From: Mariprofundus erugo
GTDB taxonomy: Bacteria > Pseudomonadota > Zetaproteobacteria > Mariprofundales > Mariprofundaceae
NCBI RefSeq assembly: GCF_005818865.1
Contig: NZ_VBRY01000011.1
Coordinates: 39,366-103,365, forward strand
Direction of reading: 5' to 3'
DNA length: 64,000 nt
Shown: positions 1 through 8,417 of the stretch, piece after piece
Layout of the letters: each line of letters opens with the position of its first letter
Position numbering within the stretch: position 1 is the stretch's first letter
Program-made: the position numbers and the translations under genes
Notes under the pieces: model-generated
The model's input: only the letters and a program-made list of their open reading frames with translations
What the model was told of the DNA's origin: nothing
Database searches by the model: none

Positions 1-1
1 C

Positions 2-1135
2 GATAAACCGATGAAGGGACATAACCTGATGCAGGCCATTGCCCGCGTGAATCGGGTATTCAGGGATAAGCCGGGCGGACTGGTGGTGGACTACATCGGC
101 ATTGCCAATGAACTCAAACACGCACTGAAAATCTATACCGATGCCAAAGGGCGGGGGACGCCGACACTGGATGTACACGAGGCCTTTGCCATTCTGCTGG
201 AGAAACTCGATATTGTACGCGGCATGCTGCACGGCTTCGATTACAGTGCTTATGAGACCGAAGCATTGAGATTATTGCCGGGAGCGATGAATCACATTCT
301 GGCTCTCGAGGATGGCAAGAAGCGCTTCCTTGATGTGATGGCGGCGATCAGCAAGGCCTACACACTCTCCGGTACACTCGGTGAAGCGGAAGCCTTGAAG
401 AAGGAGATTGCTTTCCTGTCGGCGGTGAAAGCAGCTGTGGTGAAGTTTACCACCATTGATAAGCGGCGCAGTGACGAAGAGATGCATTCGGCACTCAAGC
501 AAATTATCGATAACGCGATTGTGGCTGATGGTGTGGCGGATGTGTTTGATCTGGTCGGGCTCGATAAGCCGAATATCGGCCTGCTATCGGACGAGTTCCT
601 CGAAGATGTGAAACATTTGCCACAAAAGAATCTGGCAGTGGAGCTACTGGAGAAGCTGCTGCGCGATGAAATCAAGGCGCGCATGAAAACCGATATTGTT
701 CTGGAAAAGAAATACTCCGATCGCATCATGGAAACGTTGCGTAAATATCACAATCGCGCCATTGAGACCGCACAGGTAATCGAAGAGCTGATCAGGATGG
801 CCAAAGAGATGGAAGCGGATGCTGATGCCGCAGATAAGTTAGGGCTGAATGCAGATGAAATCGCATTTTATCGGGCACTGGTTCAGAACGAGTCAGCAGT
901 GCGCGAGTTGGGCGATGATAATCTTCGTGAGCTGGCCAGGCATGTCACCGAACAGCTGCGCAAGAGTACGACCGTAGACTGGCAGGTACGAGATTCTGTG
1001 CGCGCGAAATTGCGTAATCTGGTCCGCAGGGCACTGCGCAAGTGGAAGTACCCGCCGGATGGCCAGCAGGAGGCAATCGATCTGGTACTCAAGCAGGCAG
1101 AGGCTCTTTCCGAACGCTGGAGTGCAAGCAGGTAG
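2..1135 (+). CDS. hsdR: Type I restriction enzyme R subunit, C-terminal part (5' end outside window)
   Basis: The frame is open from the first bases of the window, so the gene begins upstream and only about 378 C-terminal residues are present. The visible protein starts in the end of the helicase core: the stretch reading [10 protein letters not shown] is helicase motif VI of HsdR proteins, followed by [11 protein letters not shown], which is typical of the residues after that motif. The rest is mainly helical and charged, as expected for the C-terminal domain that docks HsdR on the HsdM/HsdS methylase. HsdR translocates DNA with ATP and cuts at a distance from the recognition site. It is clearly different in sequence from the complete HsdR at 42902-45703, so the genome appears to carry two type I systems. 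The nuclease domain and any partner genes cannot be seen. Function call is firm; completeness unknown. Confidence 0.9.
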   Translation, partial: DKPMKGHNLMQAIARVNRVFRDKPGGLVVDYIGIANELKHALKIYTDAKGRGTPTLDVHEAFAILLEKLDIVRGMLHGFDYSAYETEALRLLPGAMNHILALEDGKKRFLDVMAAISKAYTLSGTLGEAEALKKEIAFLSAVKAAVVKFTTIDKRRSDEEMHSALKQIIDNAIVADGVADVFDLVGLDKPNIGLLSDEFLEDVKHLPQKNLAVELLEKLLRDEIKARMKTDIVLEKKYSDRIMETLRKYHNRAIETAQVIEELIRMAKEMEADADAADKLGLNADEIAFYRALVQNESAVRELGDDNLRELARHVTEQLRKSTTVDWQVRDSVRAKLRNLVRRALRKWKYPPDGQQEAIDLVLKQAEALSERWSASR

Positions 1136-1185
1136 TTTTTAGATCGAGTCCTGACCGGGTTGAACGACAGGACGAAGTGATATCG

Positions 1186-2004
1186 ATGGCAGGTAATGTG
1201 ATCTGGCTCATTGGAGAGGAGCTGCCGGCTGACAGATTTGCACGCATGATGACTGTTGCTCCGCTATTGCTGGATTATCATACGCCCGTGATGACAGCTG
1301 CCACCCGATCCGCCAGGTCCAGCCGATTTCGGTTGAAATATCTCCTGATCGCCATGCTGGTACTGGTGATCAGCTGGCACCTATGGGCGTTTATGCAGGT
1401 GCTTTCATGGCGTCATGATACGCCAGCAATGAGTGCGTTTATGCTGCAGGACCTGCAAAACCGGCAGCTCAGCAATCCGAATGCGGATCTGTCTCAGCAT
1501 GTGGTTGCATATGATCATATTTCACCTCGCCTGAAACGGGCCGTGATTGCAGCTGAAGATGCCTCATTCGTGCAGCATCATGGATTTGATCTGGATGGTA
1601 TCCAGCTGGCTCTGGAAAAAAATCTGAAGGCAGGGCGAATCAGGGCCGGGGGCTCCACGATTACCCAGCAGCTGGCCAAGAATCTGTTCCTGTCCGGAGA
1701 ACGCAGCCTGTGGCGCAAGGTTGAGGAGAGTGTGTTTACCGTCATGCTTGAGGCGACACTGTCCAAACAGCGCATCCTTGAGCTCTATCTGAATTATGCC
1801 GAATGGGGGAATGGCATCTATGGGGCGGAGGCGGCGGCTCGTCATTATTATGGAATTCCGGCCTCCATGCTCTCCGTCCGGCAGGCGGCAAGGCTTGCTG
1901 CCATATTGCCAAACCCTCGCTATTACGACGGACATCATACCAGGTGGATTGCCAGACGAACCCATACCATTGCTCGCTATATGCCGATGGTTCTTATCCC
2001 CTGA
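1186..2004 (+). CDS. mtgA: Monofunctional biosynthetic peptidoglycan transglycosylase
   Basis: Polymerises lipid II into glycan strands at the outer face of the inner membrane (glycosyltransferase family 51). A single membrane anchor (around LLIAMLVLVISWHLWAF) is followed by the GT51 domain with the signature AAEDASFVQHHGFD (first catalytic Glu), then GGSTITQQLAKNLFL and the second conserved block around SKQRILELYLNYAEWG. There is no transpeptidase domain, so it is the monofunctional type rather than a class A PBP. The open frame reaches back to 1042 inside the hsdR end. I chose 1186 because an AGGACG sequence lies at a suitable distance; 1246 or 1291 (a shorter cytoplasmic tail) are possible and give a length closer to the usual 230-240 residues. 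No operon partner is evident; the preceding hsdR ends only 50 bases upstream. Confidence 0.9.
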   Translation: MAGNVIWLIGEELPADRFARMMTVAPLLLDYHTPVMTAATRSARSSRFRLKYLLIAMLVLVISWHLWAFMQVLSWRHDTPAMSAFMLQDLQNRQLSNPNADLSQHVVAYDHISPRLKRAVIAAEDASFVQHHGFDLDGIQLALEKNLKAGRIRAGGSTITQQLAKNLFLSGERSLWRKVEESVFTVMLEATLSKQRILELYLNYAEWGNGIYGAEAAARHYYGIPASMLSVRQAARLAAILPNPRYYDGHHTRWIARRTHTIARYMPMVLIP

Positions 2005-2477
2005 TCATAGGCTGAAGTGCTGGATGGAGGGGAATTGCCGGTGCATTTTTATGAGGTTCGACAGCTATTCACAGAAGCTGTGGATAACTCGGTGAATAAA
2101 CCTGTGAGAAGGTAATGCCTTATTACATTTTTATGACAGGTGTGTAGTTAGCCTAAAAAATAGCCACAAATAATTACAATTGAATAACATATAGTTACAT
2201 TCTCCTATTAATGTTTATTATCGCTTCTTATGGTAACTTACCAGACTGCAATCAAGTTGTACCTTGCAGTGGAAAGAGAGGTGAAAATTACTTGTGCTCA
2301 CTGCTGAATTGCGCTAATGGCGAATGAAATCAGGAGAGCGTACAGATGAAATGATAGGAGTCAGGATGGTGATTATTTAGCATGTGCAGCAGTGCCTGAT
2401 GTACAGGCCGCACACCTGATTTTCCGTTCTGCCACCTGGCATGCAGACCTCAGGTCATCGAAGGCAGGTGAGTTGAT
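2005..2477. other. 473-bp gap with DnaA-box-like cluster and AT-rich stretch
   Basis: No convincing gene. The left part holds three DnaA-box-like 9-mers (separate entry); about 2140-2235 is notably AT-rich compared with its surroundings. The right part (2236-2477) shows nothing recognisable except the leader of the peptidase gene, with GGCAGGTGAG just before its start. Confidence 0.5.
2065..2099. promoter_or_regulatory. Cluster of DnaA-box-like sequences
   Basis: Seen: CTATTCACA at 2065-2073 (one mismatch to TTATNCACA), TGTGGATAA at 2079-2087 (the perfect complement of TTATCCACA) and GGTGAATAA at 2091-2099 (complement TTATTCACC, one mismatch). Three sites in 35 bases beside an AT-rich run could bind DnaA. 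There is no dnaA, dnaN, gyrB or gidA nearby, so a chromosomal origin is not claimed. Confidence 0.35.
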
Positions 2478-3527
2478 ATGTTGAATCATGAGTTCATTGA
2501 TCTGTTAAAAGTCATTATCCGACAGCCAAGTGTGGTGGGCGCCGAGCACTCCTTTTTCCGGGTACTACAGCGCGAACTGGAGGAGCGGGGGGCGAAGGTC
2601 ACCTGGTATGAAGGACTGCTGGTGGCCCAGGGCAGTGACCCCTTCAGTACGATGTTTTCAGCTCATATTGATCGCCACGGTTTGATATGCACCGGGCCGA
2701 ATGAGTTTCAGTATGCAGCCTTTGTTTCCGCCAACCGAACAGATCTTCTGAATAACTCCGTCTCTGAGGAGCTGATGAGCAAGGTCACCGAGCGATTTCA
2801 GTCCGAGCGGGTGTATGCCTATGAGCCGTGGTCCGGGGTATATCGTGGCAACGGCGTCATTGAACGGGCCTATGTCTGCGAGTTTCGTAACAACCTGATT
2901 TTTGAAATTAACGGATTGGCCGATGTCGTTGCCGGGACACCGATTGCCTTCAAGGACAAGCTGAGACTGCATCAGGGGCGACTGGCCGGCCAGCTGGATA
3001 ATGTGCTGACTGCTGCCGCACTGGTTCATCTCTTCAGCCTTGGCTTCAAAGGGACAGCATTTTTTACCGCTCAGGAAGAGGCCGGCAAAAGCTGGCGTTA
3101 CCTGCTTGAGTGGTTCCGTCGATTCGGAGGCTCCACCAATCGATTGTTTGTGGTTGATACCAGTCCGTTTCCCGATATTGAGAGTGCTAATCAGCAGCTG
3201 CTGGTGCTGCGGGAAAAGGATGCCAATGCAGCGTTCAATCCCGAGAGTACCGCACTTATCGAAACGCTGTGCCGGGAAAACGGCTTTAGCTTTCTGTATA
3301 AGGACAAATATGTTGAAGCGGAAAACCAGCTCTTGATCAGGGCCGGAGAAAAGCCCCGCTCTCTCGGCAGTACCGAAATGGGGCGGGTGATTGCGGCATC
3401 CAATGGTCTGGTTGACGGAACCACTATTCAGATTCCAACGACCGGTTACCACACCATGGAGGAGTCAGCATCGGTGGAGTCAGTCGCAGCGTTTATCAGC
3501 ATACTCGGCATGTTGTCCGATATCTGA
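2478..3527 (+). CDS. M42-type zinc aminopeptidase / deacylase family protein
   Basis: A cytoplasmic metallopeptidase of the M20/M42 (MH) clan, 349 residues, the usual size for M42. The five metal ligands can be picked out in order: AHID (His and Asp of the first block, near residues 62-65), the bridging Asp in GQLDN, the catalytic/ligand Glu pair in TAQEEAG, the Asp in VVDTSPF and the late His in GYHTMEE. These enzymes remove N-terminal residues from peptides or deacylate small substrates; the actual substrate cannot be read from sequence. The start has GGCAGGTGAG a few bases upstream. It stands alone after a long gap, so it is probably transcribed by itself. The family call is good, the substrate unknown. 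Confidence 0.8.
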   Translation: MLNHEFIDLLKVIIRQPSVVGAEHSFFRVLQRELEERGAKVTWYEGLLVAQGSDPFSTMFSAHIDRHGLICTGPNEFQYAAFVSANRTDLLNNSVSEELMSKVTERFQSERVYAYEPWSGVYRGNGVIERAYVCEFRNNLIFEINGLADVVAGTPIAFKDKLRLHQGRLAGQLDNVLTAAALVHLFSLGFKGTAFFTAQEEAGKSWRYLLEWFRRFGGSTNRLFVVDTSPFPDIESANQQLLVLREKDANAAFNPESTALIETLCRENGFSFLYKDKYVEAENQLLIRAGEKPRSLGSTEMGRVIAASNGLVDGTTIQIPTTGYHTMEESASVESVAAFISILGMLSDI

Positions 3528-3625
3528 AGCAGCAACGCCATCAAGTTAAATTCCCCCTCCTTTGATCACGGCATTCCGGTTAGGGTCTTCGCCCTGAATG
3601 GCCGGATTACCTGGCAGGAGAAACC

Positions 3626-4156
3626 ATGCAAACCGTATGCTTTGATATTATTGCCCTGAACCGTAAGCAGCTGACGCTGAATAAGTGTCCCTGTTGTCAG
3701 GCCGAGCTGGATTCCCGTGAGCTTGAGCCATCTTCGGCATCAGCTGCCTTTTGCCGGCAGGCAGGGAAACCGCTGGTCACCACGTCCCTGAGTACATGTA
3801 ATGGCTGCGGCTGGTGGGCGGTTCGCGAGTTACGCGAGGACCATGCCATGTATCATCCACCGGTCGAAGAGTGGCTGGTGATGGATGCATCAAAAATGAC
3901 CGAGCCTTCGCCACATGCAAGGAAATCAAAGGATTGCACTGCTCCGTGGGAAAAAGTGCTGGCTGATGAGGGCTTCTGGGCGCCGGCTGTGGCGATTCCC
4001 TCCAAAGATGCGGTGCTGCTGTTCGGTGCGGCCCAGATGCTGTTACCGAAATTGACTACACCCTCCAAAGATGCGGTGGGCGACAAGATTCGCTTTCTGG
4101 CGCCGATACTCTTCCCGTTGCTGGTGATACTGTTGATTGCGCTGTTTTTCAGTTGA
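3626..4156 (+). CDS. Hypothetical membrane-anchored zinc-ribbon protein
   Basis: Not recognised as a named family. The 176-residue protein has an N-terminal pair of cysteine knuckles, CPCC near residue 22 and CNGC near residue 58, which could bind one zinc ion. A charged middle follows, then a strongly hydrophobic C-terminal segment (LAPILFPLLVILLIALFF) that looks like a tail anchor. An exact 18-bp direct repeat in frame (3998-4015 and 4061-4078) duplicates the peptide PSKDAV 21 codons apart. CAGGAGAAACC before the ATG is a good ribosome binding site. Likely a small inner-membrane protein with a cytoplasmic zinc ribbon; its role is unknown. Confidence 0.6.
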   Translation: MQTVCFDIIALNRKQLTLNKCPCCQAELDSRELEPSSASAAFCRQAGKPLVTTSLSTCNGCGWWAVRELREDHAMYHPPVEEWLVMDASKMTEPSPHARKSKDCTAPWEKVLADEGFWAPAVAIPSKDAVLLFGAAQMLLPKLTTPSKDAVGDKIRFLAPILFPLLVILLIALFFS

Positions 4157-4171
4157 GCAGCATGCTGTTAA

Positions 4172-4256
4172 GGAGATGCTGATTGATTGCCATCATGCCG
4201 GATTGTAGCGGTCGTCCATAGCCAGCCCGGAAACGCTCGATTCATCATCGCTTGCT
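4172..4256 (+). repeat. Internally deleted copy of a dispersed MITE-like repeat
   Basis: Begins with GGAGATGCTGATTGATT, the exact complement of the end of the copy at 16781-16946. It then jumps to the right half of the element (GCCGGATTGTAGCGG ... CCGGAAACGCTCGATTC), which aligns with the copies at 23371 and 63561. It lies just after the stop codon of the zinc-ribbon gene. Confidence 0.6.
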
Positions 4257-4377
4257 ATATGGATGCGCTGAATCCCCTGACAACCATTCATGCCGGTCTA
4301 TACCCATGTGGATCGCGGGTTCGCAATATGGCCCCAATCCCTTAAACTTTGCTCATCAGAGGCAGCAGGGAGAACAG

Positions 4378-5241
4378 ATGCAACAACGAATCGGATTCAT
4401 CGGTCTTGGTATTATGGGGCAAGCCATGGCAGCCAATATTCTCAAGGCCGGTTTCAGCTTAACCGTCTATAACCGTTCAGCCGAGCGATGCATGCCCCTG
4501 GCTGAAATCGGGGCCCATGTGGCAGCCACACCGCAGGCTGTGGCTGATGCCAGTGATGTTATGATTCTGATGTTAACCGGTCCCGAGGCTGTCGATGCGG
4601 TGTTGCACGGGGAGTCCGGCCTGCTTGCCGGAGCATGCAAGGGGAAAACTGTGATCAATATGAGCACCGTTCCCCAAAGTTGTTCGCAACAATTAAACCA
4701 GCAGCTGCAAGGCCGTGGTATCACATTTGTCGATGCCCCGGTTTCAGGATCAAAAATACCCGCTCAACAGGGAACCCTGGTGATATTGGCAGGTGGCGCT
4801 GAATCTGCAGTGCAGGCGCTGGAGCCATTGTTGCTCAGTATGGGCAGCCGGGTGATTTACTGTGGCGAGGCCGGGTGCGGCTCTGCCATGAAGCTCGCGA
4901 TCAATCTGCTGCTGGGCACGATGATGGAAGGGCTGGCTGAAGCCTCACATCTGGCTGAGGCGTCCGGACTTTCAAGCGCCACATTCTTACAGGCTGTGGC
5001 AGCCGGGCCTCTGGCCTGCGGGCTGTTCCGGATCAAAGAGGAGATGATCATCAACGGTCATTACCCGCCGCAGTTCCCGTTCAGACATATGGCCAAGGAC
5101 ATGCAATTTGTACAGCAGGCTGCTGCAGATCGCGGAGTTTCACTGCCGGTTGGCAGTCTGCTGGCCGGGATGTTTGATCCGAATGCGCCGGTTGCACTGC
5201 TCGATCAGGATTTTGCTGCCGTAAAATGCTTGCTGCAATGA
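4378..5241 (+). CDS. NAD(P)-dependent oxidoreductase, 3-hydroxyisobutyrate dehydrogenase / glyoxylate reductase family
   Basis: A beta-hydroxyacid dehydrogenase of 287 residues. The N-terminal Rossmann fold carries GFIGLGIMGQAMAANILKAG, and a substrate-binding loop VDAPVSGS follows. The catalytic lysine is in GCGSAMKLAINLLLG, and a C-terminal helical domain ends in the PFRHMAKDMQFV block typical of this family. Such enzymes reduce glyoxylate or succinic semialdehyde, or oxidise 3-hydroxyisobutyrate or tartronate semialdehyde; sequence alone does not choose between them. The open frame extends back to 4252, but the GGGAGAAC just before 4378 and the start of homology fix the start there. It is followed 56 bases later by the ATP-grasp gene, but a shared operon is uncertain. 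Confidence 0.85.
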   Translation: MQQRIGFIGLGIMGQAMAANILKAGFSLTVYNRSAERCMPLAEIGAHVAATPQAVADASDVMILMLTGPEAVDAVLHGESGLLAGACKGKTVINMSTVPQSCSQQLNQQLQGRGITFVDAPVSGSKIPAQQGTLVILAGGAESAVQALEPLLLSMGSRVIYCGEAGCGSAMKLAINLLLGTMMEGLAEASHLAEASGLSSATFLQAVAAGPLACGLFRIKEEMIINGHYPPQFPFRHMAKDMQFVQQAAADRGVSLPVGSLLAGMFDPNAPVALLDQDFAAVKCLLQ

Positions 5242-5297
5242 ATGCATGCAGAAAAAATCAATCTGGTTTCACCGGGTATAGAGGGTAGCTTCTGGCC

Positions 5298-6368
5298 ATG
5301 ACCACATCACTTGCCACCGAAACGCCAGTCACCATTTCCGCCCGGAATTTTGAGATCATGCTCGATTTTTCGCGTACCGTTTTCAGCCTCAAGGATAATC
5401 CGGCCTATCTTGCCGCGCTTGAAACATCGCTTCCGCATGCTGCGCGCGTGCCCACCCGATGGCCCAGTGTGTTGATGGGATTTGATTTTCATCTGACACC
5501 GGCCGGCCCCAGGCTGATTGAAATTAATAATAATGCCGGTGGTCTTTATATCGGCGATGATCGCTGGTTGCCGCAGATGGAGTCGCATCCCGATATGCCA
5601 GGTGATCTGGGCGAACGAATCCTTGCCATGTTTCCATCTGACTGGTCCACCATCGCCATTATGGATGAGGATGTGACCCGCCAGTTCATGTATCCGGAGA
5701 TGTGTGCCTATGCCGACCTGCTTCGCGCCAGCGGCCGTCAGGCATTTGTGCTCAGCCCGGAGGACCTTGTTCGCGACCACGAGGGTTTGCATTATCGGGG
5801 CGAACGCATTGATGCGATCTACAACCGGCATACGGACTTTTATCTTGAGGGAGCCGATCTTGCCGAGGTGCGGGCCGCCTATCAGGAAGGCAAGGTGATC
5901 ATCAACCCGCATCCGCGCAGCTACGCCCTGATCGGTGATAAAACCCGTATGGTGGACTGGTGGAGGGAAGGACTGCTGGAGAGCTGTCTGGATGCCGGTC
6001 AGGTTGCCCTCATTCGCACGGTGACACCATCAACGCACAGGTTATCGGAGATGGATCGTGAACGTGTCTGGTCGGATCGCAAGGATTGGGTCTTCAAGCC
6101 TGCTGCCCGCCATGGCGGCAAGGGCGTGGTCATTGGTAAAGGCATCAGCCGGGTGCGCTTTGATACGCTTGATCCCGAAGAGACCATTGTACAGCAACTG
6201 GTTCCCGCCTCGGAAATTGAGGTTGGCGGGCAAGTGATGAAGCTGGATATCCGGCTTTATATGCATGGAACCCGCCTGATTGGGATGGCCGGTCGCGCCT
6301 GGCGCGGCCAGGTGACCAACTTCCGTGAGCCCGGGAGTGGCTGGGTTTCATTAACCGTTGAGCATTGA
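5298..6368 (+). CDS. ATP-grasp domain protein
   Basis: A 356-residue ATP-grasp-type ligase of unknown substrate. Recognisable pieces are EINNNAGG (an acidic/Asn loop), ALIGDKTRMVDWW, the glycine-rich nucleotide loop VFKPAARHGGKGVVIG, the adenine-contact block ETIVQQLVPASEIE and the basic/metal end KLDIRLYMHG...GRAWRGQVTNFREPG. This order resembles circularly permuted ATP-grasp or glutathionylspermidine-synthase-like enzymes. ATP-grasp enzymes join a carboxylate to an amine or thiol through an acyl-phosphate. The stop codon overlaps the TTG start of the next transferase gene, so it is translationally coupled to the two rSAM/selenodomain-associated transferases. That suggests all three build one small metabolite or modified glycan, which is an inference. 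Confidence 0.7.
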   Translation: MTTSLATETPVTISARNFEIMLDFSRTVFSLKDNPAYLAALETSLPHAARVPTRWPSVLMGFDFHLTPAGPRLIEINNNAGGLYIGDDRWLPQMESHPDMPGDLGERILAMFPSDWSTIAIMDEDVTRQFMYPEMCAYADLLRASGRQAFVLSPEDLVRDHEGLHYRGERIDAIYNRHTDFYLEGADLAEVRAAYQEGKVIINPHPRSYALIGDKTRMVDWWREGLLESCLDAGQVALIRTVTPSTHRLSEMDRERVWSDRKDWVFKPAARHGGKGVVIGKGISRVRFDTLDPEETIVQQLVPASEIEVGGQVMKLDIRLYMHGTRLIGMAGRAWRGQVTNFREPGSGWVSLTVEH

Positions 6369-7047
6369 ACCATCCATTGCCGTGGTGGTACCACTGCTCA
6401 ATGAGCGGACTGTTTTACCGGCCCTGCTCGAGCATTTATCCACCCTGGGCGCGGATGAGCTCATCATCGTTGATGGTGGCTCCACGGATGGATCATGCGA
6501 TTTTCTGGCCGCTTCAGGGGTGTGCTGGATCACTTCGGCGGCGGGACGCAGCACCCAGATGAATGCCGGATCGGCCCTGTGTACATCGGATATACTTCTT
6601 TTTATTCATGCAGATACAGTGATTGATTCAGGTCATATAATGGCGGTCAGGAAGGCGATAGCAGCGCCTGATATCGTCGGGGGGCGTTTTGATCTGCACT
6701 TGTCCGGTTCTCATCCGTTTTTTCGCATCATTGAGCGGATGATCAACCTGCGCTCACGCCTCTCCGGCATCAGCACAGGAGATCAGTGCATGTTTGTCCG
6801 CCGCGCGGTATTCGAACAGCTGGGCGGTTTTGCCGCCATACCGTTGATGGAGGATATTGATCTCTCCAGGCGTCTCAAACGGACAGGGCGCATTGCCTGT
6901 CTGCGCACGCAGGTTATCACCAGCAGCCGTCGCTGGGAGCAACATGGTATTTTCACCACCATGGTAAGGATGTGGTGGCTCAGGCTGCTGTTCTGGTCGG
7001 GTGTACCGGCCGATCGACTGGCCCAAATGTACCGGCAGGCGCGCTGA
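6358..7047 (+). CDS. Family 2 glycosyltransferase, rSAM/selenodomain-associated transferase 2 (TIGR04283-like)
   Basis: A cytoplasmic or membrane-associated GT-A glycosyltransferase of 229 residues. It starts with AVVVPLLNERTVLPALLEHL and the nucleotide-sugar block LIIVDGGSTDGS. It then has the short DILLFIHADT metal-binding region, a GDQCMFVRR segment and PLMEDIDLSRRLKR, which is the ED acid/base motif of family 2. Families of this size occur beside TIGR04282 transferases in clusters once named rSAM/selenodomain-associated and now linked in some bacteria to arsenosugar synthesis. The start is a TTG that overlaps the end of the ATP-grasp gene by 11 bases. The stop overlaps the next start (TGATG), so the three genes form one unit. 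No radical SAM ArsS-type gene is visible in the window. Confidence 0.75.
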   Translation: MSIEPSIAVVVPLLNERTVLPALLEHLSTLGADELIIVDGGSTDGSCDFLAASGVCWITSAAGRSTQMNAGSALCTSDILLFIHADTVIDSGHIMAVRKAIAAPDIVGGRFDLHLSGSHPFFRIIERMINLRSRLSGISTGDQCMFVRRAVFEQLGGFAAIPLMEDIDLSRRLKRTGRIACLRTQVITSSRRWEQHGIFTTMVRMWWLRLLFWSGVPADRLAQMYRQAR

Positions 7048-7676
7048 TGACATATCCGGATGTGCGGGTGATCATCATGTGCAAGGCACCGGTTGCAGGA
7101 GCGGTGAAAACACGTTTGCTGGCGCGCTACACAGCTGCCGAAGCAGCCATGCTGCATGCTGCGATGGCCACCACCGTAATTGAAAGAGCCGTGCGCCTGT
7201 TTGATGATGTGGTGGTTGCAGCAGATGATCCATCTCACCGGTTTTATTCGCAATATACGTGCCCAGTGGTCGCCCAGGGAGAGGGAAACCTGGGCGACAG
7301 GATGGGGCGACTGGTGGCACAGGCCTGCGCTGACGGAGCCGGGGCAGTGCTGCTGCTGGGGACGGATTCGCCGCACATGCCGGATCAGCGGCTGCATCAG
7401 GCATATGATGCACTGGCAAACGCAGATGTGGTGGTGGGGCCGGTGGAGGATGGCGGCTATGATCTGATCGCCATGCATCAACCCTGGCCATTGTTTGCCG
7501 GTGTGGCGTGGTCATCCGGTCAGGTTCTGGTGCAGACGCAGGCCATCATCGGACAACTCGGCTTGACCTCGCAGCTGCTGGATTACGGTTTTGATATCGA
7601 TTTTCCTGATGATCTGCTGCGGGCTGAAGGCAGCGGCTGGTTGGTGCCGGAGTCTGTCCGGCCATTGTTGCGCTGA
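7047..7676 (+). CDS. TIGR04282-like glycosyltransferase (DUF2064), rSAM/selenodomain-associated transferase 1
   Basis: A 209-residue nucleotidyl/glycosyltransferase-like protein. Diagnostic stretches are IIMCKAPVAGAVKTRLLARYT at the N terminus (nucleotide loop with KTRL), GNLGDRMG, LLLGTDSPHMPDQ and VVVGPVEDGGYDLIAM. These are the conserved blocks of DUF2064. The start at 7047 shares one base with the stop of the TIGR04283-like gene, and a longer frame from 6972 would overlap that gene needlessly. The partner relationship with TIGR04283 is well known. The product is undefined here because the radical SAM and methyltransferase genes of arsenosugar clusters are absent from this window. Confidence 0.8.
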   Translation: MTYPDVRVIIMCKAPVAGAVKTRLLARYTAAEAAMLHAAMATTVIERAVRLFDDVVVAADDPSHRFYSQYTCPVVAQGEGNLGDRMGRLVAQACADGAGAVLLLGTDSPHMPDQRLHQAYDALANADVVVGPVEDGGYDLIAMHQPWPLFAGVAWSSGQVLVQTQAIIGQLGLTSQLLDYGFDIDFPDDLLRAEGSGWLVPESVRPLLR

Positions 7677-7787
7677 TCTCCGGTTTACCAATGGATACAG
7701 ATTGCGCAGCGTTATGCTCGTGGCTCTGCATGATGACTTATATCCTGCAGTGAGCCGCTGGCATCATACCCAGTTTGCGGGAGGTAT

Positions 7788-8417
7788 ATGAACAGACTGA
7801 TAACATTCGAAGGCGTGGATGGTTGTGGTAAAAGTACCCAGCTGAAACTGGCTGCTGCATGGCTGCAATCCCGAGGTGAGCAGGTGGTTACCACATTTGA
7901 GCCGGGCGATTCCCCACTCGGTGGAGAGATTCGCCGTCTGCTGTTGTCCGGTGAGCATCTGCCGGTGGCTGAATGCGAATTATTACTGTTTCTGGCTGAT
8001 CGGGCCCAGCATGTGCGTAGCAAACTGATGCCGGCCCTGTCAGATGGGGCCTGGGTGCTGTGTGATCGATTCAGCGATTCAACTCGTGCCTATCAATTGG
8101 CAGCTCGCAAACTTGATGCAGCAGGGCTTGAGCCCATGCTCCGGTTTGCCGAGTGTGGCATCACCCCGTCATTGACCCTGTGGTTTGATGTGCCGGTGGA
8201 AACAGCTGTAGAACGCATGCGTTTGCGGCAGCTGGCGGGGGAAAAAAGCAGTCGGCTGGATGATGAGGCCGTCTCGTTTCATCAACGGGTTGCGGATGCC
8301 TTTGTGCGCCAGGCGGATGCCGAGTCAGAGCGTATTGTTCGCATCAATGCGGCGGAGTCGATTGATGAGGTGCATCAGCAGGTGATCGCGATGATCAGCG
8401 CACGGTTTCAGCTATGA
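7788..8417 (+). CDS. tmk: Thymidylate kinase
   Basis: Phosphorylates dTMP to dTDP with ATP in the cytoplasm, an essential step of dTTP supply. The 209-residue protein opens with the P-loop FEGVDGCGKSTQ. It continues with the dTMP-contact region EPGDSPLGGEIRRLLLSG, VLCDRFSDSTRAYQ (DR[FY]xxS signature) and a lid-like segment EKSSRLDDE. Length and motif order match the family. The ATG follows GGGAGGTAT. The stop overlaps the start of holB by four bases (ATGA), the common tmk-holB coupling in proteobacteria. Confidence 0.96.
   Translation: MNRLITFEGVDGCGKSTQLKLAAAWLQSRGEQVVTTFEPGDSPLGGEIRRLLLSGEHLPVAECELLLFLADRAQHVRSKLMPALSDGAWVLCDRFSDSTRAYQLAARKLDAAGLEPMLRFAECGITPSLTLWFDVPVETAVERMRLRQLAGEKSSRLDDEAVSFHQRVADAFVRQADAESERIVRINAAESIDEVHQQVIAMISARFQL

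Noticed and set aside
2005..2477. Chromosomal replication origin
   Set aside because: Only three DnaA-like boxes and none of the usual origin genes; kept as a regulatory cluster only.
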